The position numbers and the translations under genes are program-made. The notes beneath the pieces were generated by a model. The model did not search any database. It was not told the origin of the DNA and worked only from the letters and a program-made list of their open reading frames with translations. This document shows, piece by piece, positions 1 to 10,254 of a DNA stretch of 64,000 nucleotides (positions are counted from its first letter, which is position 1; each line of letters starts with the position of its first letter). This DNA comes from Paralithodes platypus (taxonomy: Eukaryota; Arthropoda; Malacostraca; Decapoda; Lithodidae), in contig CM064519.1 in assembly GCA_032716605.1 (NCBI GenBank), positions 15,633,910 through 15,697,909 of the forward strand, given 5' to 3'.

Positions 1-60
1 AAATGGGACGATGTGTTAATATCGCCAAACTAATGGGCCGAATGTCTTATTATCTCAAAA
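1..60 (-). mobile_element. TTAA element family A, fragment
   Basis: The segment holds the reverse complement of the iterated part of family A (motifs such as CGCCAAACTAATGGGCCGAA). The window edge cuts it on the left and it decays into CA/AC-rich DNA on the right. No TTAA end is visible. Confidence 0.6.
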
Positions 61-300
61 CAAATGCCATATCACAACAAACACCGCGAAAAAGAAAGAA
101 AATTAAAAAAACTCACACACTTTAAAGCCCTATCCCAATAAACACCGATAAAAGAAAACGGCCCCAAAATCTCCAGGCCTATTCAAATGAAGGGGGTACC
201 ATTACAATCATTAGGGCCACACAAACAGAGGGGGGGGAGAGAGGGAGAGAGTGACAATATTGGTGCTCTAATTGTCAGTGAGGCCCTAATAGCACGCACG
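61..300. other. AC-rich intergenic DNA
   Basis: No gene, RNA or recognised repeat is seen here, only AC-rich sequence with a short G run followed by GA repeats near 228-252. Confidence 0.5.
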
Positions 301-304
301 CGCC

Positions 305-306
<2 letters not shown>

Positions 307-363
<57 letters not shown>
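307..363. repeat. (CA)n microsatellite
   Basis: Near-perfect CA dinucleotide array of about 28 units, followed by an A-rich tract and further CA runs to about 412. Confidence 0.95.
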
Positions 364-366
<3 letters not shown>

Positions 367-599
367 TAGTACAGAAAAAAAAAAAAAAAACAAAAAAACC
401 CACACACACACACATCCAAACGACAGTGTGATTATTGGTACAGTTGCACGCACAAGTTATGTACCCCCTCCTGTTTTTCTGTATGGATTTATAATATATA
501 GTATGACTGAATTAGGAGGGTAGTTTGTAGAGTACTAAGTATTTCAAATTATTGGTACACAATCATGCAAAAAATATGAACATTATAAACGTGTAATCA

Positions 600-765
600 C
601 TAATGGGTTTTTTCACACACACACACACACACGCACTCACACACCCATACACACACACGCACACACATACACACACACCATAAAAAGAAACGCACATACT
701 AAAACACACCTACACTAATACCACAGACAAACACACCTACACTAATACCACAGACAAACACACAC
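600..765. repeat. CA-rich low-complexity DNA with a short tandem duplication
   Basis: Impure CA repeats, then two head-to-tail copies of a roughly 28-bp unit (CACACCTACACTAATACCAC...) at about 704-758. Confidence 0.8.
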
Positions 766-896
766 GCGTTTCGCATTTCACACTCTACTTTGTCACTGTT
801 TTGGCCCCACATTGGACCAAAGAGTGGAAAGAGCAACACGGGCACAACACGGGGGCCAGAAATACACAAACACGGCACAATTACACGGGATGTTTT

Positions 897-1395
897 TGTA
901 TTATTACTATTATTTTGTTTTTGTATATTTATTTATTAACATAATTATTATTAATTATTTGTTTCCCCGCTATACCTCAAACTTAAAAAAAAAAAAAACA
1001 TTAGACCCCCCTTCGAGATAAATGTGTACATTTATAGGTAGAAAATGTGTACATTTATCGGTAAAAATGTGTACATTTATCGGTAGAAAATGTGTAAATT
1101 TATCGGTAGAAAATGTGTACATTTATCGGTAGAAAATGTGTACATTTATCGGTAGAAAATGTGTACATTTATCGGTAGAAATAGCTGAGTTTTCCTAAAA
1201 TTACAGGCACGCTATCGCTCGCCAGGAAAAAAATCGACACCTAATTTGCACGAAATTAGAGAAATATTGACAAATAAATGGGGTGCAAGGTCTTAAAGTC
1301 GCCAAATTAATGGAAAGAACGTCTTAAAATGTCAAAACTAATGGGGTTAAACATGAGGGAGAAGGGAGTCCAGAAAAGTAACCATCCCCCCTTAA
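897..1395 (-). mobile_element. TTAA element family A with expanded core
   Basis: Reverse-orientation family A copy. The right end reads CATCCCCCCTTAA (TTAA at 1,392-1,395) and the GCTATCGCTCGCCAGG core is at about 1,211. The hairpin segment has been amplified into a tandem array, which makes this copy about 130 bp longer than usual. The left end is diverged and its position is approximate. Confidence 0.75.
1021..1180. repeat. 23-24 bp minisatellite inside family A
   Basis: About seven tandem copies of a unit with core TGTGTACATTTATCGGTAG. The unit is the second hairpin region of family A, which occurs once in other copies, so the array is a local expansion inside the element. Confidence 0.88.
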
Positions 1396-1399
1396 CAAA

Positions 1400-1905
1400 C
1401 ACAATAACACAAGTACAATAGCACAAACAAAAGACAATCATACAAACACAACACGACGTAATAATACACCACAACAAACACAATAACACAAGTATAATAA
1501 CACATACAAAAGACAAATATACAAACACAACACGACGTAATAATACACCACAACAAACACAATAACACAAACAAAACACAACACGACGTAATAGTACACC
1601 ACAACAAACACAATAACACAAACAAAACACAATCATACAAACACAACACGACGTAATAATACACCACAACAAACACAATAACACAAACAAAACACAACAC
1701 GACGTAATAGTACACCACAACAAACACAATAACACAAACAAAACACAATCATACTAACACAACACGACTTAATAATACACCAAAACAACACAAGTATAAT
1801 AACAAACAAAAGACAATTATAAAACACAACATGACGTAATAATACACCACAACAAACACAATAATAACAAACAAAACACAACACGACGTAATAATACGTA
1901 GCCTA
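1400..1905. repeat. AC-rich minisatellite, about 51-81 bp period
   Basis: Higher-order tandem repeat containing CACGACGTAATAATACACC and ACAACAAACACAATAACACA. Spacing between CACGACGTAATA motifs varies (about 51, 64 and 81 bp). The long minus-strand open frames here are cysteine/valine/tyrosine-rich read-through of the repeat, not a protein. Confidence 0.85.
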
Positions 1906-2040
1906 CACAACAAGGACCTAATAACCAACCTGTCACATGCAAACACAAAGGAATCTAACACCATAGTTCTCTCAATCACAACACAATCCTATATCAAAGC
2001 AGTAAGTCGACCTAGCATACACACACTACAAAAGACTCTC

Positions 2041-2254
2041 ATTTTCCCCTTCTGTACCGGCGACGTCCTTTACCTTATAGTCTAGCCACTAGCAGATGGT
2101 GTTATTCAGCTTAGAAAGGACCTCTAGCAATTAAAAGGCTACAGACTCCCTCAATCAATCATTTTAGCTACCATGTATCCTTCCCAAGCTTCATAAAATC
2201 GATTAAATGCAACTGAAATAAACACAAAGACGTGACCAGTACTGAAAGGGTTGA
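2041..2254 (+). mobile_element. TTAA element family C, diverged copy
   Basis: Left end resembles CCCCTTCTGTACCGGCGACG and right end mirrors it (GACGTGACCAGTACTGAAAGGGTTGA). The middle carries TTATTCAGCTTAGAAAGGAC and CTTCCCAAGCTTCATAAAAT. The terminal TTAA has decayed at both ends. No coding capacity. Confidence 0.75.
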
Positions 2255-2559
2255 TGACGAGACGATTATATACACAAGAACAAACCAATCAGATGCCAAA
2301 ACATTTCAATTACCAAACGATCACATAATCAAAACAAAATAACAATCCATTTAATTCAAACCAATTGCTCAAATACAATCCTCTGTTCTGCAGAAAGTCA
2401 AGGGAATCGTGCCATAATATTACAAACACAAAACAATCACATAGAGCAGCAAAACCACCTGTCATACACAAACAAACACCACCATATTAAACACAAATAT
2501 ACGTCAAACACAACTAATCACCATGTTAAACACAATTATACTTCATACAAACATGATCA
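2255..2559. other. AC-rich DNA without recognised features
   Basis: AC-rich sequence with irregular ACAAACAC-type words leading into the 38-bp array. No gene or element ends are seen. Confidence 0.5.
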
Positions 2560-2850
2560 CCATCATATTAAACACAACCATAACTCTTACACAATCACCA
2601 TCATAATAAACACAATCATACATCATATACAAATTATCACCATCATATTAAACGCAATCATACATCATACACAATCACCATCATATTAAACGCAATCATA
2701 CATCATACACAATCACCATCATATTAAACGCAATCATACATCATACACAATCACCATCATATTAAACGCAATCATACATCATACACAATCACCATCATAT
2801 TAAACGCAATCATACATCATACACAATCACCATCATATTAAACACAATCA
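2560..2850. repeat. 38-bp minisatellite
   Basis: Six to seven tandem copies of a unit containing AATCACCATCATATTAAACG and CAATCATACATCATACAC. Central copies are almost identical; outer copies are degenerate. Confidence 0.92.
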
Positions 2851-2995
2851 CACGTCATACACAAACACACACACACACACAGGCTGTCACCTACACTGAC
2901 AGCCATAATACACACACACACAGCCAGCCACGTACACAGACAGCCACAATACAAACACACGGACAAACATAGACAGTCACGTACACAGACAGCCA

Positions 2996-3042
<47 letters not shown>

Positions 3043-3180
3043 CACATACACTGACATCCACAATACACTGACACACACACACACAGAGCCAGTCACGTAC
3101 AGACAACCACAATATATACACACACACACACACACACAGAGCCAGTCACGTACACAGCCAGCCACAATACACACACGGAA
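2850..3180. repeat. CA microsatellite cluster with embedded GTCACGTACACAGACAGCC units
   Basis: CA arrays alternate with three to four imperfect copies of a segment containing CCAGTCACGTACACAGACAG, forming a loose higher-order repeat. Confidence 0.8.
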
Positions 3181-3299
3181 CACCTAATTAGCAGTATTTT
3201 CAGTGCTATCTACCACCCCCCACCCCGTACCCCCTCCCTCCCTCCTCCCTCTCCACACACCCCAGACTCTCTAACTCAAGGACACTTCAACGCTCCCAA

Positions 3300-3620
3300 G
3301 GTCACTAGTATATACATAGATAGGTTAGATAGATAGATATATACATAAATAGATAGATAGATAGATACAGAGATATGTAAATGGAGATAACGATACAAGA
3401 AATACATAATTATATATAGATAGATAAACCGCCTATAAATAATTTAGATAAATTAGATAGATACATATATATAGATTAATAGATGTATTAGATAGATAGA
3501 TAAAGATAGAAGGACAGGTATATGAAAACGTAAATATATTAATATAAATAGATTATACAAATTATACAGATAGACAGTTACATTATCAGACGGATAGATA
3601 ACAAAAAATCCATTTCCTCT
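3300..3620. repeat. TAGA-rich low-complexity region
   Basis: Impure (TAGA)n and (ATAG)n tracts, AT-rich, with no gene content. Confidence 0.85.
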
Positions 3621-3785
3621 TGCGTGACGTGAGGTAACTTTCGTAATATGTAATCAGTAGAGAATATAGGCCTACCCACCCCACCCGCCGTGTGTAATCC
3701 TTTGAAACGGTATAACAAGCAAATAATCACCAATATTGTCCTGACCTAAACTCCCATCTCCCTTTAGGGGGGGTTATTCTATTAT

Positions 3786-3880
3786 TTGTTTTTCTTCTTC
3801 TTCTTCTTCTTCTTCTATATATATACAGAATATATACTGTATATACAGAGTATATATATATATATATATTGTATATATAG
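3786..3880. repeat. (TTC)n and (TA)n microsatellites
   Basis: A short CTT array at about 3,792-3,815 is followed by TA-rich repeats directly upstream of a SINE head. Confidence 0.85.
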
Positions 3881-4280
3881 GTGTGGTGTTGTGGTCTTGC
3901 CACTGGACTGGTAATCCAATGGACCCGGGTTCAAATCCCGATATGTCAAAGGGAAGATATTATTGGGATGAAATTTGTGCTGTAACTAGTATTAGTGCAT
4001 TACCACAAAAGGCCACCGAAATGCCAAATAAATACCCTCATTGTTTCCTTATGAAATAGCATTGTATGAATATTCCCCTATTCAAAATATACTACAGAGG
4101 GGCAATGCCTAATGAGTTCATTGCTCAATAGGTGGCATTCTGAGAGTGAGGGTCTGAGTCTAGGAGGTGAGACAGTGAAGCACTGAAGCAAGGCAGCTTC
4201 AGAGATGGGGCTGCTTCGAACCGTGAGTGAGCAACTAAGCCCCATGCATCCTGCGAAGGCACCCTGCCCGGGCCTGGAGT
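3881..4280 (+). mobile_element. tRNA-derived SINE, family S2
   Basis: The head (about 3,881-3,946) is tRNA-like: an A-box-like TGGTGTTGTGGTC, then GACTGGTAATCCAATGGACC and a clear B box GGTTCAAATCC. A long non-tRNA body follows. A second copy of head and body lies at 15,931-16,488 on the other strand, which defines the repeat. The 3' end of this copy is truncated or diverged. Such elements are transcribed by RNA polymerase III from the internal boxes and moved by a partner LINE. Confidence 0.85.
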
Positions 4281-4311
4281 GTACATTTATTATATATTAG
4301 CTGGTGCCCTG

Positions 4312-4445
4312 TGGGTTAATATTGACAAAGTTGGGCTAAAGGTCTTAAACTCACCAAACTAATAGGATGAACGTCTTAAAAATCACAAAAGTAATGGGGC
4401 TAAATATGAGGGAGAAAGGGGCCAGAAAAGAAAGAAAAAAAAATA
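4312..4445 (-). mobile_element. TTAA element family A, right-end fragment
   Basis: Reverse-orientation iterons (GGTCTTAAACTCACCAAACT, CGTCTTAAAAATCACAAAAG, GGGGCTAAATATGAGGGAGA) without the core or the terminal TTAA. It abuts the S2 SINE. Confidence 0.75.
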
Positions 4446-4529
4446 GCGCTATCCTTAAGGCCTCTACTGTCTATCGGCTACCACCACAATGACTTACTCT
4501 ATTTAGTTTTTAACATCTTTCTTAACACC

Positions 4530-4645
4530 TATAACACCCCAAATGAAATGAATGAAAGCATGTGATTCTCCCAGGATTCGAACCTAGGTTATCAAATAGG
4601 GAACTTACACGCTCTAACCATTACACCATCAAGACATTCAATTCC
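4530..4645 (-). mobile_element. tRNA-derived SINE, family S1
   Basis: On the minus strand this reads TCTTGATGGTGTAATGGTTA (A box) followed by GGTTCGAATCC (B box), then a tail found in the other S1 copies (ATGCTTTCATT, GGGTGTTA). It is tRNA-like but lacks a convincing full acceptor stem, so I call a SINE and not a tRNA gene. Confidence 0.82.
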
Positions 4646-4741
4646 AATGATCATTTCCTCATTGCTAAGTGAAGTCAGGAATACAAGATATATTTCCGCG
4701 TATAACCTCCTTTCCTTCCTTTGACCTTGATACTAGAGTTG

Positions 4742-4978
4742 ATGTGTGTGTGTGTGTGTGTCTCCGCTCACCACATACACACACATGAGGGTGCTGGTGT
4801 AGGTTATGTTGTGTTCGTGTAAACAGTTTTAACATAACTGTTTGCGTATTTTATATATTACTGCAACTCATACATTATATTACCGTGAGCGTTCTTTTTA
4901 TATATACAGTATACTTGAATGTTTGAATTTTATGTATGTTTGGTGTTCTATGAATAGACTTTGCAATTCAGAAAACTC

Positions 4979-5015
<37 letters not shown>
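4742..5015. other. AT-rich DNA with short TG and TA microsatellites
   Basis: (TG)n at about 4,744-4,760 and (TA)n at about 4,981-5,014. Otherwise no feature is seen; the unannotated AT-rich sequence continues to 5,284. Confidence 0.7.
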
Positions 5016-5018
<3 letters not shown>

Positions 5019-5284
5019 TTGCGCTAAAATAGATTCGTAATTAGAATCATGCTTACACGTGTCTTTAAACTGAACCTTGTTGAAATGTTTCTTTGACTTA
5101 CGGCATACTTACAAACTTTAATATTCTTAAAATATGCAATTAAATTGGATCTTGTTAATACTTTTTCCTTGATTGAAATCATACTACAAACATGCTAGTA
5201 AATTGTAGTCAAGTTAGAAGAATCTCCTTGGGCTACATCAAATTGTGCAGAGATATCCTAACATTGAACGATATTCAGTCTCCT

Positions 5285-5611
5285 TTAAAGGGGGGTGACC
5301 TGCATATTTCTCTCTCTGGGTTGTATCCATTTGGCCCCATTCAGCCTACAGTCTTAAGATGTTTATCTTCATCCAGTTGTTGATCTTATATACCTGGTGA
5401 GCGAGCCACCATATTGTGGATGTGTTAGACAGCTGGCTAAATTTGTAAATTTTTCGATAGAAAAATGTCTCCGGCGAAGCCGGATTTCTCCATAATGTGC
5501 TGGAGGAAATAATCGACACCTTGATGGGGATAAACGTCTTAAAACAGTAAGCGGAATGGGACCGAATGGATACAACCACAAAAGAGAACAAAAACAGGTC
5601 ACTCCCCTTAA
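5285..5611 (-). mobile_element. TTAA palindromic element family B
   Basis: Left end TTAAAGGGGGGTGACCTGC and right end CAGGTCACTCCCCTTAA. The two arms (GTATCCATTTGGCCCCATTC against GAATGGGACCGAATGGATAC) are reverse complements. The core hairpin CCGGCGAAGCCGG lies between them. Arms are more diverged than in other B copies. Confidence 0.88.
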
Positions 5612-5969
5612 CTCCAAGACTCAACTTATCTAGGATCATGCTTAAATTATGCTAAACATATTATCTTGAACTCCAAATGTGCAAATTTAGCTTCTTGAGT
5701 TTATTGCCATACATGCATCATATGTTGGGCTTGAATTGTTATCAAATTTTCGAGTTGATATTGAATTATACCACATGTAATACCAGTTTCCAAACTTTCT
5801 CTAGCGCTATACTTGTATCTTGAAGGCGAGCTGTGTTGACAAGAAATCGAGAAGCGCTAAAAATAGTTCACATCTTGATTCATTCTAAAAATAGTCCAAC
5901 TCGAAGTGTGGATACGTAGCCTCTCCAACGAAAATCGCGCTCAAAACGGTCTCTCGTATTTCAGTCACG
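5612..5969. other. unannotated AT-rich spacer
   Basis: No gene is seen. Contains degenerate repeated words (for example AAAATAGTTCACATC and AAAATAGTCCAACTCG) that recur near 6,355-6,420, suggesting an older decayed repeat. Confidence 0.5.
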
Positions 5970-6354
5970 TTAAGGGAGCCCACCTCGCTTTTTTTCTCTT
6001 TCTCTCCCTCTCTCTTTGGCTTGTATCCATTCGGCCCCATTCAGCCTACTGTTTTAAGACGTTTATCCCCATCCAGGTGTCATTATTTTCCTGGCGAGCT
6101 GTAGCGAGCCAGCATATATATGTTTTTGATTTGACAGCAAGATCAATTTGTACATTTTTCGATAGAAAAATTTCTCCGGCGAAGCCGGATTTCTCCATAC
6201 AATGCTGGCTCGCTATCGCTCGCTAGGAAGATATCGACACATGGATGGGGATAAACGTCTTAAAACAGTTGGTTGAATGGGGCCGAATGGATACAAGCCA
6301 GGGAAAGAGAGAAGAGGAGAGAAAGATAAAAAAAAAAAACGTTGACCCCCTTAA
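5970..6354 (-). mobile_element. TTAA palindromic element family B
   Basis: Full-length 385-bp copy bounded by TTAA. Arms GGCTTGTATCCATTCGGCCC and GGGCCGAATGGATACAAGCC are exact reverse complements. The asymmetric core (TTTTTCGATAGAAAAA, then CCGGCGAAGCCGG) sits in the middle. Confidence 0.92.
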
Positions 6355-6437
6355 AAATAGTCTAACACGAGAAGCACCAATAAATAATCTCCAACTTGTG
6401 TAGTGCTAAATATAGAAACTCCTTAACTTGGTTCAGG

Positions 6438-6789
6438 TTGAGGGACGATGGGTCGTTCTTCTGGTCCCCCTTCTCCCTCGTGTTTAGCCCCTTTAGTTTG
6501 AGATTTTAAGACGTTCAGCCCATTAGCTTGACGATTTTAACACCTTTCGCCCCATTTCGTTCGTTGTCAATTTTAAGACCTTTCGTGCCATTTAGGTGTC
6601 GGTTTATTCCTGGCAATCGATAGCGAGCCTGTAATTTTAGGACATTTTTCTACCGAAAAATGGAAACATTTATCTTGAAGGGAGGTCTATTTTTTTTTTT
6701 TTTTTAAGCTTGATGGAGGTCTAGCAAGGAAACTAAAAATTATATGAATAACTGAATAAATTGATAACAAAAAGTCACCATCCCCTTAA
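6438..6789 (+). mobile_element. TTAA element family A
   Basis: Left end TTGAGGGACGATGGGTCG (TTAA mutated to TTGA) and right end CACCATCCCCTTAA. Three iterons and the second hairpin are present. The first GC hairpin is deleted, so ATTTTAGGACATTTTTC joins directly. Neighbouring segments AACTTGGTTCAGGTT and AACTGGGTCCAGGTT on the two sides look like a duplication. Confidence 0.88.
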
Positions 6790-7100
6790 CTGGGTCCAGG
6801 TTAAGCAGAATCACTTGAACTGAATGGGAGTGAAGATTGTCGGTAATAAAAGTTGTAGAGTCGCGCTAATAAGTCATGTTTCGGCACCAAGTATGTTTTG
6901 ATCAATAATTGGTATCAGCAATATCTAAGCTTCATTTCTTCATATCGGGTGAAATATACAAACATGTTCCTACACCTACCCACCCTATTCAACATCTGAG
7001 AGACAACAATACAGCACAGAGCAAGCCAAACGTTATGACAGCTGGGACATGACTTATTAGCGCGACCGTACTAAATATAGATGACTAGGTTCAATTCATA
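6790..7100. other. unannotated spacer
   Basis: No element ends, gene or RNA recognised. Confidence 0.5.
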
Positions 7101-7692
7101 TTAACCCCTTCTGTGTCGGTGACGTTCTTTTAATTTTATTCTGGCTAGTATTAAGCGATTGTATTCAGTTTAAGGGGGGTGACCTGTTTTTGTTTTGTCC
7201 TTTTCTATCTTTCTCTGGCTTGTATCGATTTGGCCCCATTCAGCCTACTGTTTTAAGACGTTTATCCCCATCCAGGTGTCACTTTTTTACTGGTGAGCGG
7301 TAGCGAGCCAGCATATTTTTTATTTTTGTTTGACAGCCAGCTAAATTTGTACATTTTTCGAAAGAAAAATGTCTCCGGCGAAGCCGGATTTCTTCAAATA
7401 ATGCTGGCTCGCTATCGCTCGCCAGGAAGAAATCGACACCTAGATGGGGATAAACGTCTTAACATAGTTGGCTGAATGGGGTCGAATGGATACAAGCCAG
7501 AGAAAGAGAGAAAAGGACAGAAATAACAAAAAACAGGTCACCCCCCTTAAAATAAGGCTTCAGCCATTAACAGGCTTTGAACTATCTCACTTAACCATTT
7601 TTACTACCGCAGATCCTTCTTAAGCTACACAAAAGCGTCTAATTACAGCTACAATAAAATACAAAAAACGTCGCCGATACAGATGGGGTTAA
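7101..7692 (+). mobile_element. TTAA element family C interrupted by family B
   Basis: The two halves of a C element (7,101-7,173 and 7,547-7,692) are separated by a complete B element. The left half starts TTAACCCCTTCTGTGTCGGT; the right half ends GATACAGATGGGGTTAA. Removing B rebuilds an ordinary C of about 212 bp, so B arrived after C. Confidence 0.9.
7170..7550 (-). mobile_element. TTAA palindromic element family B, nested in C
   Basis: 381-bp copy with TTAA at both ends and near-perfect arms at about 7,219-7,311 and 7,402-7,497. The junctions CAGT-TTAA-GGGG and CCCC-TTAA-AATAAG sit at an internal TTAA of C, as expected for TTAA-targeted insertion. Confidence 0.93.
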
Positions 7693-7765
7693 CAGACTAT
7701 CTCACTTAATATACCGTGATTGTTAGCATATCCTCCTTTGGCTCTTATTAATTCAACTTTATTGA

Positions 7766-7920
7766 TTAAGGGGAGATGAATTGTTTTTCTGGTTCTCCTT
7801 CCTCCTCATATTTAGCCCCATTTGCTTTGAGATTATAAGACGTTCGGCCCATCAGTTTGACGATTTTAATACCCTTCACCCCATTGTGTTGTCAATGTTA
7901 AGACCTTTCGTGCCATTTAG
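7766..7920 (+). mobile_element. TTAA element family A, left part
   Basis: TTAAGGGGAGATG start and three iterons. The copy breaks off at TGCCATTTAGG where a large TG/GA microsatellite begins; the core is missing. Confidence 0.88.
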
Positions 7921-7931
7921 GGTGGGTAGGT

Positions 7932-8212
<281 letters not shown>

Positions 8213-8416
8213 GACCATCAGGGATATTTCCAACCATGCAAATGCCCTGGTGAACACTAGCAGTATGTTTATGTTCCGTTCGCATGTTTGTAGATACTCT
8301 CTTTATACACGCATGTACGTACAGTATGTTGGTGCACGTTACCTCTCGTACAGTATGTTGGTGCACGTTACCTCTCGTACAGTTGCCCACATAAGTTCTG
8401 TTCCTCTCCGTCTGGT

Positions 8417-8739
8417 GGTCTATTTATTCAGTTATTCATACAATCTTTAGTGACCTCGCTAGACCTTCATCAAGCTTAAAATAACACCCCATAGGACCCC
8501 TTTTCAAGATAAATTGTCCCGGCCGAAGACCGATTTCTCTTAAAATTACAGGCTCGCTATCGCTCGCCAGGAAATAATCGAGACCTAAATGGCACAAAAG
8601 GTCTTAACATTGACAACGAAATGGGGCGAAAGGTGTTAAAATCATCAAACTAATGGGCCGAACGTCTTAAAATCTCAAAACTAATGGGGCTAAACACGAG
8701 GGAGAAAGGGGTCCAGAACACCGGCCAACCTCCCCTTAA
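8417..8739 (-). mobile_element. TTAA element family A
   Basis: Reverse-orientation copy. AAGCTTAAAATAACACCCC is near the left and the GCTATCGCTCGCCAGG core is at about 8,558; the right end is CCAACCTCCCCTTAA. The second hairpin is partly deleted (AAATTGTCCCGGCCG). The left TTAA is not preserved. Confidence 0.85.
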
Positions 8740-8830
8740 CTCCTCGAGGATTATGACGCATTTTGGCAGTTTATTTTGGCTATTATTAGACGATCTTGTT
8801 CAGCTTATGAAGGATCTGTGGGAGTCAGAG
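8736..8830 (+). mobile_element. C-related TTAA element, left part
   Basis: TTAACTCCTCGAGGATTATGACGC followed by the C signature TATTATTAGACGATCTTGTTCAGC. It shares its TTAA with the preceding A copy and lacks the right half. Confidence 0.6.
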
Positions 8831-8863
8831 GCCAATTTTAGTTGGTTTTGACCCCGGTTTAAT

Positions 8864-8937
8864 AGGTTAGGTTAGGTTAGGTTAGGTTAGGTTAGGTTAG
8901 GTTAGGTTAGGTTAGGTTAGGTTAGGTTAGGTTAGGT
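8864..8937. repeat. interstitial (TTAGG)n array
   Basis: About 15 perfect pentanucleotide units (AGGTT/TTAGG phase). TTAGG is the canonical arthropod telomere repeat. Here it is flanked on both sides by ordinary interspersed repeats, so it is interstitial and not a chromosome end. Confidence 0.95.
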
Positions 8938-9064
8938 ACTTTAAAATAAGCTATAACATTCCTTTGATTTTAAAACGTGCCCCCCAAAAAAGAAAAAAAA
9001 AAAAAAAGGTGTTCTACTTGAATTGTTAATAAGTGTTTTCAACGTGGGTCACAACAGAAACAGC

Positions 9065-9140
9065 TTAAGGGGAGACGGTTAGAAGTGTGATGGAGGTCTA
9101 GGGAGGAAACTAAAAAAATGAAAACATCGACGTAAAAATA
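9065..9140 (+). mobile_element. TTAA element family A, internally deleted remnant
   Basis: TTAAGGGGAGACGG is joined directly to the right-hand part GTGATGGAGGTCTAGGGAGG; iterons and core are missing. Confidence 0.7.
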
Positions 9141-9329
9141 AGCCCTGCCCCCATAATGCAGGCCAGTCATACTAAACACATTAATGCTAATATATATATT
9201 ACTGTATATTCGTGTCAATTTAGTTTCTGAAAATGATTCGTTATTTAATACTCTTTACCACGAGTAGTGTCAAGAAAAGCCTCTCTACTTTAAGTCGCCT
9301 TAACTTGACTCGGGCGCAAGCGAATCACT

Positions 9330-9660
9330 TTAAGGGGAGATGGGCTGGTTTGTCTGGCCCACCCTCCTCCCTCATGTTTAATTATGACATTTTATGACGT
9401 TCGGGGCATTAGTTTGGCGTTTTTAAGACTTTACACCCCATTTATTTGTCAATATTAAGACCTTTCGTTCCATTTAGGTGTCGATTTTTCTTGGCGAGCG
9501 AAAGCGAGCCTGTAAATTTTCTTCCGAAAAATGTACAAATATATCTTGAAGGTGGGTCTAGTTGGTGTTTTTTACAGCTTGATGGAGGTCTAGGGAGGAA
9601 ACCAAAATCACAATAAAAAGATAAAGCAATAAACACATAAATACGCCTATCTCCCCTTAA
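9330..9660 (+). mobile_element. TTAA element family A
   Basis: 331 bp from TTAAGGGGAGATGGG to CTATCTCCCCTTAA. Three iterons and the GCGAGCGAAAGCGAGC core are present; the GC hairpin is deleted but the second hairpin remains. Confidence 0.92.
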
Positions 9661-9680
9661 CTTTACTCAGGCGGAGAGGG

Positions 9681-10006
9681 TTAAGGGGAGATCTCCACTT
9701 GAGGGACTTTTTTCTTGACCCCTTTCTCCCTCATGTTTAGCCCCATTGCTTTTGATATTATAAAATGTTTGCCCCATTAGTTTAGCGATTTTAAGAACTT
9801 TCACCCCATATTAAGACCTTTCATGCCGTTCAGGTGTCGATTTTATCCTGGCGAGCGATAGCGAGCCTTTAATTTAAGAAGAACCGGCCTTCGGCCGGGA
9901 CATTTTTTTACCGAAAAATTTACAAATTTATCTTGAAAGGGACTCAAGGGGGTGTAATTTTAAGTTTGATGGAGGTCTAGGGAACAAACTAAATACCTCC
10001 CCTTAA
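9681..10006 (+). mobile_element. TTAA element family A, subfamily A2
   Basis: 326 bp from TTAAGGGGAGATCTCCACTT to AATACCTCCCCTTAA. The A2 marks are the CCACTTGAGGGA block near the left end and GGGAACAAACTAAA near the right end. Core and both hairpins are intact (CCGGCCTTCGGCCGG). Confidence 0.93.
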
Positions 10007-10040
10007 GAGAATTGGACTATTGTTGGGAATATGTTGTGTG

Positions 10041-10254
10041 TTAACCCCTTCTGTACCGGTGATGTACTTTGCATTATATTCTGGCTACTATTAGACGACT
10101 TTGCACAGCTTAGGAAGGACGTCTACTCATTAAATGGCTACAGTCCATCTCAATTAATCCTTTTAGCGACCATATGTCCTTCCCAAGCTTCATAAAATCG
10201 TCTAAATGCAGCTGAAATAATACAAAAAGACGTCACAGGTACAGAAGGGGTTAA
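10041..10254 (+). mobile_element. TTAA element family C, full-length
   Basis: 214 bp with TTAACCCCTTCTGTACCGGT at the left and ACAGAAGGGGTTAA at the right. Inner arms ACTATTAGACGACTTTGC and AAAATCGTCTAAATGC are imperfect inverted repeats. It is the cleanest uninterrupted C copy in the window. Confidence 0.93.

Noticed and set aside
1307..1979. Overlapping Cys/Val/Tyr-rich minus-strand frames
   Set aside because: They are the complement of an AC-rich minisatellite, open in several frames.
5906..6226. A 106-codon frame across a family B element
   Set aside because: It runs through the palindromic element and is not conserved between B copies; both strands give similar short frames because of the symmetry.
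8864..8937. Chromosome end
   Set aside because: Only about 74 bp of TTAGG, with ordinary repeats continuing for many kilobases on both sides.
9681..10006. Hammerhead or other self-cleaving ribozyme in the A core
   Set aside because: I looked for the conserved CTGATGA and GAAA core in both orientations and did not find it; only simple hairpins are visible.
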